Shown piece by piece: positions 51,706 to 58,884 of a stretch of 64,000 nt of DNA (its first letter is position 1; each line of letters begins with the position of its first letter). This stretch comes from Dactylosporangium fulvum (GTDB lineage: Bacteria; Actinomycetota; Actinomycetes; Mycobacteriales; Micromonosporaceae). The stretch covers positions 9,572,501 to 9,636,500 of the forward strand of contig NZ_CP073720.1 in assembly GCF_025137375.1 (NCBI RefSeq). Reading direction: 5' to 3'. Position numbers and translations under genes: made by a program. Below the pieces are notes generated by a model. The model worked only from the letters and a program-made list of their open reading frames with translations. It ran no database searches and was not told the DNA's origin.

Positions 51706-51996
51706 TTACTTGGCCTTTTCGAGGATCTCCACGACCCGCCAGCGCTTGGTCGCCGACAGCGGCCGGGTCTCCATGAGCAGCACGCGGTCGCCGATGCCAC
51801 ACGCGTTCTGCTCGTCGTGCGCCTTCAGCTTGCTGGTGCGGCGCATGACCTTGCCGTACAGCGGGTGCTTGACCTGGTCCTCGACCGCCACGACGACGGT
51901 CTTGTTCATCTTGTCGCTGACCACGAGGCCCTCGCGGACCTTGCGGCGGCCGCGCACCTCGGTGCCCGACTCGGTCGTCTGCTCGCTCATGCTCAT
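51706..51996 (-). CDS. rpsQ: 30S ribosomal protein uS17
   Basis: The 96-residue protein has an acidic N-terminal stretch, then the OB core RRKVREGLVVSDKMNKTVVVAVEDQVKHPLYGKVMRRTSKLKAHDE and MLMETRPLSATKRWRVVEI-type ending. It closes the S10 block and overlaps rpmC by four bases. Confidence 0.98.
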   Translation of the reverse strand: MSMSEQTTESGTEVRGRRKVREGLVVSDKMNKTVVVAVEDQVKHPLYGKVMRRTSKLKAHDEQNACGIGDRVLLMETRPLSATKRWRVVEILEKAK

Positions 51997-52232
51997 GCCA
52001 CCTCAGCCACAGCGTCGGGCGCCGCCGAAAGACCCAGCTCGCGCTCGCGCATGATCGTGTAGATCCGGGCGATGTCCCTGCGGATGATCTGCAGTCGCCC
52101 ATGGTTGTCCAGCTGGCCGGTGGCCGACTGGACGCGGAGGTTGAACAGCTCCGCCTTGGCTTCCCGCAGCTTCTCGACCAGGCCCTCGTCAGACAGCTCA
52201 CGCAGCTCGGTCGCCTTGATACCGGCGGCCAT
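51993..52232 (-). CDS. rpmC: 50S ribosomal protein uL29
   Basis: 79 residues: ATELRELSDEGLVEKLREAKAELFNLRVQSATGQLDNHGRLQIIRRDIARIYTIMRERE. Two-helix protein at the peptide tunnel exit, a docking site for exit factors. It overlaps rplP by one base (TGATG). Confidence 0.98.
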   Translation of the reverse strand: MAAGIKATELRELSDEGLVEKLREAKAELFNLRVQSATGQLDNHGRLQIIRRDIARIYTIMRERELGLSAAPDAVAEVA

Positions 52233-52657
52233 CAGACATCAGCCCCTTCACGAGTGACGATCCGGCACTTCAGCGGAAGCTTGTGGATCGCACGTCGCAT
52301 TGCTTCCCGGGCGATCTGCTCGTTCGGGAACGACATCTCGAAGAGGATCCGGCCCGGCTTGACGTTGGCCACCCACCACTCGGGCGAACCCTTGCCGGAA
52401 CCCATCCGGGTCTCGGCCGGCTTCTTGGTGATGGAGCGGTCCGGGAAAATGGTGATCCAGACCTTGCCGCCACGACGGATGTGGCGGGTCATGGCGATAC
52501 GCGCCGACTCGATCTGACGGTTGGTGACGTACGCCGGCTCGAGGGCCTGGATACCGAACTCACCGAAGACCACGCGGGTGCCGCCCTTGGCCGCGCCGTG
52601 GCGGTCCGGGTGGTGCGGCTTGCGGAAGCCCTTCGGGGGCTTGCGTGGGATCAGCAT
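52232..52657 (-). CDS. rplP: 50S ribosomal protein uL16
   Basis: The 141-residue protein includes HRHRHGAAKGG-like start (HHPDRHGAAKGGTRVVFGEFGIQALEPAYVTNRQIESARIAMTRHIRRGGKVWITIFPDRS) and RMGSGKGSPEWWVANVKPGRILFEM. Located near the A site. The arginine in the RMGSGKGSPE loop is the usual hydroxylation site in other bacteria. Confidence 0.98.
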   Translation of the reverse strand: MLIPRKPPKGFRKPHHPDRHGAAKGGTRVVFGEFGIQALEPAYVTNRQIESARIAMTRHIRRGGKVWITIFPDRSITKKPAETRMGSGKGSPEWWVANVKPGRILFEMSFPNEQIAREAMRRAIHKLPLKCRIVTREGADV

Positions 52658-52660
52658 TCG

Positions 52661-53512
52661 TCAGCCCTCCTGCTGCGTTTCGGCCGGCGCCGGTGCGGCC
52701 TCGGCCGCGGCGGCGGGCTCGCTCTGCGGCCCGGCGGCCTGAGCCGCCGCAGCCGCGCGACCGGCCTCGGTGCCACCGGCAGTCGTGCCGGAGGAGCCGG
52801 AACGCCCACGACGCGGCCGCTCGGGCCGGTCGGCGCGCTCACGACGGCCACGCGGGGCAGCGGTCTCAGCCGGCGCCTCGCGACCCGGAACGGCGTCGCC
52901 CTTGTAGATCCAGACCTTCACGCCGATGCGGCCGAAGGTGGTGCGGGCCTCGAAGAACCCGTACTCAATGTTCGCGCGCAGCGAGTGCAGCGGCACGCGA
53001 CCCTCGCGGTAGAACTCGGTGCGGCTCATCTCGGCACCGCCCAGACGGCCGGAGACCTGCACCCGGATGCCGCGCACCAGCGGGTTCTTCATCGCCGACT
53101 GCATGGCCTTACGCATCGCCCGGCGGAAGCTGACCCGGCTGGACAGCTGCTCGGCCACGCCCTGCGCGACGAGCTGCGCGTCCGACTCGGGGCTCTTCAC
53201 CTCGAGGATGTTGAGCTGCACCTGCTTGCCGGTGAGCTTCTCCAGCTCGGCGCGGATGCGGTCGGCCTCGGCGCCCTTACGGCCGATGACGATGCCCGGG
53301 CGGGCCGTGTGGATGTCCACGCGGACCCGGTCGCGGGTGCGCTCGATGTCGACCTTGGCGATGCCGGCCCGCTCCAGACCCTTGGCCATCATCCGACGGA
53401 TCTTGACGTCCTCGGCGATGTAGTCCTTGTAGAGCTTGTCGGCATACCAGCGGGACTTCCAGTCGGTGCTGATGCCGAGCCGGAACCCGTGCGGGTGAAC
53501 CTTCTGACCCAT
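52661..53512 (-). CDS. rpsC: 30S ribosomal protein uS3
   Basis: The 283-residue protein has the conserved body to about 215 (GQKVHPHGFRLGISTDWKSRWYA; KH domain VIGRKGAEADRIRAELEKLTGK; RTEFYREGRVPLHSLRANIEYG) and a long Ala/Glu/Arg-rich C-terminal tail, a frequent actinobacterial extension. It overlaps rplV as TAATG. Confidence 0.98.
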   Translation of the reverse strand: MGQKVHPHGFRLGISTDWKSRWYADKLYKDYIAEDVKIRRMMAKGLERAGIAKVDIERTRDRVRVDIHTARPGIVIGRKGAEADRIRAELEKLTGKQVQLNILEVKSPESDAQLVAQGVAEQLSSRVSFRRAMRKAMQSAMKNPLVRGIRVQVSGRLGGAEMSRTEFYREGRVPLHSLRANIEYGFFEARTTFGRIGVKVWIYKGDAVPGREAPAETAAPRGRRERADRPERPRRGRSGSSGTTAGGTEAGRAAAAAQAAGPQSEPAAAAEAAPAPAETQQEG

Positions 53513-54060
53513 TACTCGGTCCCTTCCTCGGCGTCAGCCGTCTCGGCTGCCGCCTTCTCGGCCGGAGCCTTCTTCGCCGGCGCGGCCTTCTTCGCCGGCC
53601 GAGACTCGGCCTCTTCGACCTCGTCAGTCTCCGGCGTCACGGCCTTCGCGGCCTTGGTCGCCTTGGCGACACCGGCCTTCGCGGCCCGCGCCTGGGCGGC
53701 CGGCACGCTCTCGACCACGATCGTGATGTGGCTGGTGCGCTTCCGGATCCGGTACGCGCGACCCTGCGCCCGCGGCCGGAACCGCTTGAGCGTCGGGCCC
53801 TCGTCGACGTAGGCCTCGGCGACCAGGAGCGAATCGGGGTCGAGACGCTCGTTGTTCTCTGCGTTGGCGATGGCGCTCGCAAGCACCTTGTAGACCGGCT
53901 CGCTCGCCGACTGCGGGGCGAACTGGAGCACCGTGAGCGCCTCGCGCGCGGGCAGGCCGCGGACGAGGTCCACCACACGGCGCGCCTTCATCGGCGACAC
54001 GCGCACGTGGCGCGCGATCGCCCGGGCACCGGGCAGCGCCGCCTCGCTCTTCGTTGGCAT
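53512..54060 (-). CDS. rplV: 50S ribosomal protein uL22
   Basis: The 182-residue protein has the L22 body (ARHVRVSPMKARRVVDLVRGLPAREALTVLQFAPQSASEPVYKVLASAIANAENN, and the tunnel hairpin RFRPRAQGRAYRIRKRTSHITIVV near 100-123). A tail of about 55 Lys/Ala/Glu-rich residues follows. The hairpin region is the site of macrolide-related changes in other bacteria; nothing unusual is seen here. Confidence 0.98.
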   Translation of the reverse strand: MPTKSEAALPGARAIARHVRVSPMKARRVVDLVRGLPAREALTVLQFAPQSASEPVYKVLASAIANAENNERLDPDSLLVAEAYVDEGPTLKRFRPRAQGRAYRIRKRTSHITIVVESVPAAQARAAKAGVAKATKAAKAVTPETDEVEEAESRPAKKAAPAKKAPAEKAAAETADAEEGTE

Positions 54061-54091
54061 CGGGAAATCCCCTTGATTCCTATCGGCTGCC

Positions 54092-54373
54092 TTAGCGGCG
54101 GCGGCTCTTCCGGTCGTCCTTCTCGTGACCCTTGAAGGTGCGGGTCAGAGCGAATTCGCCGAGCTTGTGCCCGACCATCGCCTCGGTCACGAAGACGGGC
54201 ACGTGCTTACGCCCGTCGTGGACGGCGATCGTGTGCCCGAGCATCTCGGGGATGATCGTCGACCGGCGCGACCAGGTCTTGATGACGTTCTTGGAGTTCT
54301 TGGCGTTCTGGACTTCCACCTTCTTGATCAGGTGGTCGTCGACGAACGGGCCCTTCTTCAGGCTGCGAGGCAT
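54092..54373 (-). CDS. rpsS: 30S ribosomal protein uS19
   Basis: 93 residues: MPRSLKKGPFVDDHLIKKVEVQN, then WSRRSTIIPEMLGHTIAVHDGRKHVPVFVTEAMVGHKLGEFALTRTFKGHEKDDRKSRRR. Forms a head complex with uS13. Confidence 0.98.
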   Translation of the reverse strand: MPRSLKKGPFVDDHLIKKVEVQNAKNSKNVIKTWSRRSTIIPEMLGHTIAVHDGRKHVPVFVTEAMVGHKLGEFALTRTFKGHEKDDRKSRRR

Positions 54374-54385
54374 TGCTCAGGCTCC

Positions 54386-55225
54386 TTAGCCGCGCTTCCG
54401 GGTGGCGTAACGCCTACGGACGATGAGACGGTCGCTCGGCTGGCCCTTGCGCCGCGTGCGGCCCTCCGGCTTGCCCTTCGGGTTGACCGGGTGGCGGCCA
54501 CCCGAGGTCTTGCCCTCACCACCACCGTGCGGGTGGTCGATCGGGTTCATGGCGACACCACGGACGGTCGGGCGCTTGCCCTTCCACCGCATGCGGCCGG
54601 CCTTGCCCCAGTTGATGTTCGACTGGTCGGCGTTGCCGATCTCGCCGACGGTGGCACGGCAGTGCACCTCGACGCGCCGGATCTCACCCGACGGCATGCG
54701 CAGGGTCGCGTACTGACCCTCGCGGCCCAGCAGCTGGATGCCGACGCCGGCCGAGCGGGCCAGCTTGGCGCCACCGCCCGGGCGCAGCTCCACGGCGTGG
54801 ACCGTGGTGCCGACCGGGATGTTGCGCAGCGGCAGGTTGTTGCCCGGCTTGATGTCCGCGCCGACACCCGCCTCGACCCGGTCCCCTTGCTTGAGGTCCT
54901 TCGGGGCGATGATGTAGCGCTTCTCGCCGTCGGCGTAGTGCAGCAGCGCGATGCGCGCGGTCCGGTTGGGGTCGTACTCGATGTGCGCGACCTTGGCGGG
55001 GATCCCGTCCTTGTCCGCACGGCGGAAGTCGATCAGCCGGTACTGGCGCTTGTGGCCGCCGCCCTGGTGGCGCGCGGTCACCCGCCCGTGGACGTTGCGA
55101 CCGCCCTTGTTCGGCAGCGGCACGAGCAGCGACTTCTCCGGCGTCGACCGGGTGATCTCCGCGAAGTCGGCAACGCTCGAACCACGACGACCGGGCGTCG
55201 TCGGCTTGTACTTACGGATAGCCAT
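54386..55225 (-). CDS. rplB: 50S ribosomal protein uL2
   Basis: The 279-residue protein lies next to the peptidyl transferase centre. It shows IRKYKPTTPGRRGSSVADFAEITR, NKGGRNVHGRVTARHQGGGHKRQYRLIDFRR and MNPIDHPHGGGEGKTSGGRHPVNPKGKPEGRTR, with the conserved His of GGGEG loop. Standard length. Confidence 0.98.
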   Translation of the reverse strand: MAIRKYKPTTPGRRGSSVADFAEITRSTPEKSLLVPLPNKGGRNVHGRVTARHQGGGHKRQYRLIDFRRADKDGIPAKVAHIEYDPNRTARIALLHYADGEKRYIIAPKDLKQGDRVEAGVGADIKPGNNLPLRNIPVGTTVHAVELRPGGGAKLARSAGVGIQLLGREGQYATLRMPSGEIRRVEVHCRATVGEIGNADQSNINWGKAGRMRWKGKRPTVRGVAMNPIDHPHGGGEGKTSGGRHPVNPKGKPEGRTRRKGQPSDRLIVRRRYATRKRG

Positions 55226-55237
55226 CGTCTATACCCC

Positions 55238-55540
55238 TCAGCTGACCGGTCCGCCGAAGGCTTCGATCCGGTCACCTTCGGCGAGCTTCACCATCGCCCG
55301 CTTCGTGTCCTTGCGCTTGCCCCAGCCCGTGCGGGTCCGCTTGCGCTTGCCTTCGCGATTGATGGTGTTGACCGACAGGACGCGGACGTTGAAGATCTGC
55401 TGGATAGCGATCTTGATCTCCGTCTTGTTGGCGTCCGGGTGCACCAGGAACGTGTACCAGTTGCGGTTGAGCTCGCTGTAGCTCTTCTCCGAGACCACCG
55501 GCTGGATGATCACGTCACGCGGATCAGCGATCGTCGCCAT
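55238..55540 (-). CDS. rplW: 50S ribosomal protein uL23
   Basis: 100 residues: RDVIIQPVVSEKSYSELNRNWYTFLVHPDANKTEIKIAIQQIFNVRVLSVNTINREGK. Docking site for trigger factor and SRP at the tunnel exit. It overlaps no gene; 3 bases follow rplD. Confidence 0.98.
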   Translation of the reverse strand: MATIADPRDVIIQPVVSEKSYSELNRNWYTFLVHPDANKTEIKIAIQQIFNVRVLSVNTINREGKRKRTRTGWGKRKDTKRAMVKLAEGDRIEAFGGPVS

Positions 55541-55543
55541 GGC

Positions 55544-56215
55544 TCAGCCCTCCTCGTTGCTGTCGGCGTCGGCGCTGCTCGCGCCGGACTCGGCCGGCCC
55601 ACCGAGGAACTCGTTGAGCGCCGCGGTCGTAAAGACGACCTGGTCGGCGACGAGCACGTCGTGGGTGTTGAGCTGGTCGGCGACCAGCAGGTGCACCGAC
55701 TGCTCGTTGCGCAGGCTCAGCCAGTTGGCCTCGTCGTCACGCGCGAGGACCACGAGCACCCGGCGCGCGTCGGTGATGCCACGCAGCACCTTGAGCGCGT
55801 CCTTGGTCTTCGGGGTCTCGCCCTCGATGAAGGTCTCCACGACGTGGATGCGTCCGTCGCGGGCGCGGTCGGAGAGCGCGCCACGCAGGGCGGCGGCCTT
55901 CATCTTCTTGTTCACCCGCTGGGTGTAGTCCCGCGGCTGCGGGCCGTGGACCACGCCACCACCGGTGAACTGCGGCGCGCGGATCGAGCCCTGGCGGGCA
56001 CGACCGGTGCCCTTCTGCTTGTAGGGCTTCTTGCCGCCACCGGCGACCTCGCCACGCGTCTTGGTCTTGTGCGTGCCCTGGCGGGCCGCGTTGAGCTGAG
56101 CGACGACGACCTGGTGCATCAGCGGGATGCTGGCCTGGGCGTCGAAGATCTCGTTCGGGAGCTCGACGGTGCCGTTGGTGTCGCCGTCAACCGTCTTGAT
56201 GTCAACGGTGGTCAC
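55544..56215 (-). CDS. rplD: 50S ribosomal protein uL4
   Basis: The 223-residue protein has the tunnel loop KTRGEVAGGGKKPYKQKGTGRARQGSIRAPQFTGGGVVHGPQPRDY (about 55-98) and C-terminal QSVHLLVADQLNTHDVLVADQVVFTTAAL. It ends in an acidic Asp/Glu tail. In enterobacteria L4 controls the S10 operon leader. Overlaps rplC by four bases. Confidence 0.98.
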   Translation of the reverse strand: MTTVDIKTVDGDTNGTVELPNEIFDAQASIPLMHQVVVAQLNAARQGTHKTKTRGEVAGGGKKPYKQKGTGRARQGSIRAPQFTGGGVVHGPQPRDYTQRVNKKMKAAALRGALSDRARDGRIHVVETFIEGETPKTKDALKVLRGITDARRVLVVLARDDEANWLSLRNEQSVHLLVADQLNTHDVLVADQVVFTTAALNEFLGGPAESGASSADADSNEEG

Positions 56216-56883
56216 TTGGTGATCCCACCCTTCTGCGACTTCGCCTCGGTCTTGGCAGCGCTGCGCAGCAGCACCAGGCTGCCCTTCGGGCCGGGGATCG
56301 CGCCGCGCACGAGGATCAGACCGTCCTCGGTGTCGACGCGCTGCACGGTCACGTTCTGCACGGTGTAGCGCACGCCACCCATGCGACCGGCCATCCGGAC
56401 GCCCTTGAAGACGCGGCCCGGGGTCGCGCAGGCGCCGATGGAGCCGGGCGAGCGGTGCTTGCGCTCGACACCGTGGCTGGCACGCAGGCCGGCGAAGCCG
56501 TGACGCTTCATGACACCCGCGAAGCCCTTGCCCTTGCTGCGGCCGGTCACGTCAATGCGCTGGCCGGCGGCGAAGGCGTCCGCGGTGATCTCCTGGCCGA
56601 GCGTGTATTCGCCGGCGTCGGTCGTGCGCAGCTCGACGATGTGCCGGCGCGGCGCGACATCCGCCTTGGCGAAGTGGCCGGCGCGCGGCTTGTTCACCTT
56701 GCGCGGGTCGATCTGGCCCCACGCCATCTGGATCGCCGAGTAGCCGTCGTTGTCAGGCGTGCGCACCTGGGTCACGACGCACGGGCCGGCCTGCACCACG
56801 GTTACCGGGACAACCTTGCCGTTGTCCCAGACCTGGGTCATGCCGAGCTTCTCACCCAGGATGCCCTTGACTTGCCTGTCCAT
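56212..56883 (-). CDS. rplC: 50S ribosomal protein uL3
   Basis: The 223-residue protein starts DRQVKGILGEKLGMTQVWDNGKVVPVTVVQAGPCVV and has GKGFAGVMKRHGFAGLRASHGVERKHRSPGSIG (about 133-165) and RVFKGVRMAGRMGGVRYTVQNVTV. Its loop reaches the peptidyl transferase centre. Follows rpsJ by 12 bases. Confidence 0.98.
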   Translation of the reverse strand: MDRQVKGILGEKLGMTQVWDNGKVVPVTVVQAGPCVVTQVRTPDNDGYSAIQMAWGQIDPRKVNKPRAGHFAKADVAPRRHIVELRTTDAGEYTLGQEITADAFAAGQRIDVTGRSKGKGFAGVMKRHGFAGLRASHGVERKHRSPGSIGACATPGRVFKGVRMAGRMGGVRYTVQNVTVQRVDTEDGLILVRGAIPGPKGSLVLLRSAAKTEAKSQKGGITK

Positions 56884-56895
56884 AAGTCCGAGTCC

Positions 56896-57204
56896 CTACA
56901 GCTTGATCTCGATGTCGACGCCAGCAGGCAGGTCGAGCCGCATGAGCGAGTCGACCGTCTTGGGGGTCGGGTCGATGATGTCGATCAGGCGCTTGTGCGT
57001 GCGCATCTCGAAGTGCTCGCGCGAGTCCTTGTACTTGTGCGGCGAGCGGATCACGCAGTAGCGGTTGATCTCAGTGGGCAGCGGCACCGGCCCAGCGACC
57101 TGAGCCCCGGTGCGCGTGACCGTCTCGACGATCTTCCGCGCCGAGGAGTCGACGACCTCGTGGTCGTAGGCCTTGAGCCGGATGCGGATCTTCTGTCCCG
57201 CCAT
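56896..57204 (-). CDS. rpsJ: 30S ribosomal protein uS10
   Basis: 102 residues from ATG 57204 (MAGQKIRIRLKAYDHEVVDS), with GPVPLPTEINRYCVIRSPHKYKDSREHFEMRTHKRLIDI. GAAGG sits upstream. The open frame continues upstream through the leader, but S10 length and start are fixed by homology. First gene of the S10 operon, with a leader of about 300 bases. Confidence 0.98.
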   Translation of the reverse strand: MAGQKIRIRLKAYDHEVVDSSARKIVETVTRTGAQVAGPVPLPTEINRYCVIRSPHKYKDSREHFEMRTHKRLIDIIDPTPKTVDSLMRLDLPAGVDIEIKL

Positions 57205-57292
57205 GGTGGCTTCAGTTCCTTCTCTCATGCGGGGCCTTGCAACCCCGCGAACCCCGAAGGGTCCGGTGCCGCCTAATGGTGTCTGTCCGACC

Positions 57293-57312
57293 CCCGCGGT
57301 CGGGCGTGTCGC
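57293..57312 (-). promoter_or_regulatory. 20-base element shared with the rpsL leader (copy 1)
   Basis: CCCGCGGTCGGGCGTGTCGC (+ strand) is identical to 61951-61970. On the minus strand it lies about 90 bases ahead of rpsJ and forms part of a hairpin with 57287-57292. Confidence 0.6.
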
Positions 57313-57510
57313 GGCCAAGGGCCAGGCTCCGCCGCCGACGTCCCGAGCGGGACCGCTGGTGGCATTGGAGACCAACCCCAGGGCGTGCCACGCCCGGATC
57401 GCGGAGATGGGCGCCGGTCATACGACTGACGCCGCGCGGAAGCGGTCGAGTCTCCTCATCGAGCAGGGCTTTCTGAGTGAGCCTCGACCGCTCCGCGACG
57501 CAACCCGACC

Positions 57511-57540
57511 ATTATGCCGCATGTGCTGCGACAAAGTGAA
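57511..57540 (-). promoter_or_regulatory. Candidate S10 operon promoter
   Basis: On the minus strand TTCACT (57535-57540) and CATAAT (57511-57516) are separated by 18 bases. The -10 is a five-of-six match. It would give a leader of about 300 bases. Confidence 0.45.
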
Positions 57541-57562
57541 ATCGGGGTACCTCAGGGTTTAT

Positions 57563-58756
57563 TTACTTGATGATCTTCGTAACGCGGCCGGCGCCGACGG
57601 TGCGGCCACCCTCACGGATCGCGAAGCGGAGGTTCTCCTCCATGGCGATCGGCTGGATGAGCTGCACGCTCATGCTGGTGTTGTCACCCGGCATGACCAT
57701 CTCGGTGCCTTCCGGCAGCGTGACGACGCCGGTGACGTCGGTGGTGCGGAAGTAGAACTGCGGCCGGTAGTTCTGGAAGAACGGGGTGTGCCGGCCACCC
57801 TCCTCCTTGGAGAGGATGTAGACGGTCGCCTCGAACTCGGTGTGCGGGGTGTTGCTGCCCGGCTTCACCACGACCATGCCGCGCTCGACGTCCTCGCGCT
57901 TGATACCACGCAGGAGCAGACCGACGTTCTCGCCGGCACGCGCCTCGTCGAGGATCTTGCGGAACATCTCGATCGCCGTGCAGGTGGTCTTCATCGACTT
58001 GGCCTTGATGCCAACGATCTCGACCTCCTCGTTCGGCTTGAGGATGCCACGCTCGACGCGACCGGTCACGACTGTGCCACGACCGGTGATCGTGAAGACG
58101 TCCTCGACGGGCATGAGGAACGGCTTCTCGGTCTCGCGCTCGGGCTGCGGGATCGCGGTGTCGACCGCGGCCATCAGCTCCATGAGGGCGTCCGACCACT
58201 TCTGGTCGCCCTCGAGGGCCTTGAGGGCCGAGACACGCACGACCGGCGCGTCGTCGCCCGGGAACTCCTGGCTCGACAGCAGCTCACGGACCTCGAGCTC
58301 GACGAGCTCCAGCAGCTCCTCGTCATCGACCATGTCGCTCTTGTTCAGCGCCACGACGATGTAGGGCACACCGACCTGGCGGGCCAGCAGCACGTGCTCA
58401 CGGGTCTGCGGCATGGGGCCGTCGGTCGCCGCCACCACCAGGATCGCGCCGTCCATCTGCGCGGCACCGGTGATCATGTTCTTGATGTAGTCGGCGTGCC
58501 CCGGGCAGTCCACGTGGGCGTAGTGCCGGTTCTCGGTCTGGTACTCGACGTGCGCGATCGAGATCGTGATGCCGCGGGCCTTCTCCTCCGGCGCCTTGTC
58601 GATCTCGTCGAACGGCGTGTACGGGTTCACGTCCGGCATGCGGTCGTGCAGCACCTTGGTAATGGCCGCAGTCAGCGTCGTCTTACCGTGGTCGATGTGA
58701 CCAATGGTGCCGATGTTGACGTGCGGCTTAGTCCGCTCGAACTTCGCCTTCGCCAC
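57563..58756 (-). CDS. tuf: Elongation factor Tu
   Basis: The protein is 397 residues from GTG 58756 behind AGGAGGACACCA. G motifs: GHIDHGKTTLT (about 18), DCPGHADY (near 82) and NKSDMVDDEE (near 138). Domain 2/3 marks include GRGTVVTGRVERG and the C-terminal LRFAIREGGRTVGAGRVTKIIK. It delivers aminoacyl-tRNA. Follows fusA after a 128-base gap with its own hairpin. Confidence 0.98.
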   Translation of the reverse strand: MAKAKFERTKPHVNIGTIGHIDHGKTTLTAAITKVLHDRMPDVNPYTPFDEIDKAPEEKARGITISIAHVEYQTENRHYAHVDCPGHADYIKNMITGAAQMDGAILVVAATDGPMPQTREHVLLARQVGVPYIVVALNKSDMVDDEELLELVELEVRELLSSQEFPGDDAPVVRVSALKALEGDQKWSDALMELMAAVDTAIPQPERETEKPFLMPVEDVFTITGRGTVVTGRVERGILKPNEEVEIVGIKAKSMKTTCTAIEMFRKILDEARAGENVGLLLRGIKREDVERGMVVVKPGSNTPHTEFEATVYILSKEEGGRHTPFFQNYRPQFYFRTTDVTGVVTLPEGTEMVMPGDNTSMSVQLIQPIAMEENLRFAIREGGRTVGAGRVTKIIK

Positions 58757-58782
58757 TGGTGTCCTCCTGTGGACTTCTTGGT

Positions 58783-58811
58783 TCGCGGTGCGCCGACGCT
58801 GGAAGCGCCGA
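58783..58811 (-). promoter_or_regulatory. fusA-tuf intergenic hairpin
   Basis: On the minus strand GTGCGTCGGCGCT and AGCGTCGGCGCAC pair over 13 bases with two wobbles around TCC, 27 bases before the tuf start. It could stabilise or set the level of tuf mRNA, since EF-Tu is needed in excess over EF-G. Confidence 0.45.
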
Positions 58812-58884
58812 CGCACCCTGTCGACTTGGGTCTGGTGGCTGAAGCCTCAGGCCCGCTGACACAGCCTCACGGCCACTACCGGGT

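Larger units (their letters stand above)
57205..57562 (-). other. Long S10 operon leader / tuf-rpsJ intergenic region
   Basis: 358 bases without a gene. It contains a candidate promoter near 57511-57540, a hairpin GTCCCG-AG-CGGGAC at 57340-57353, and a six-base stem CCGACC/GGTCGG at 57287-57303. The last overlaps the 20-base sequence shared with the rpsL leader (57293-57312). Confidence 0.6.

Noticed and set aside
52283..53812. + strand 509-codon frame across rplP-rpsC-rplV
   Set aside because: Shadow of three certain ribosomal protein genes.
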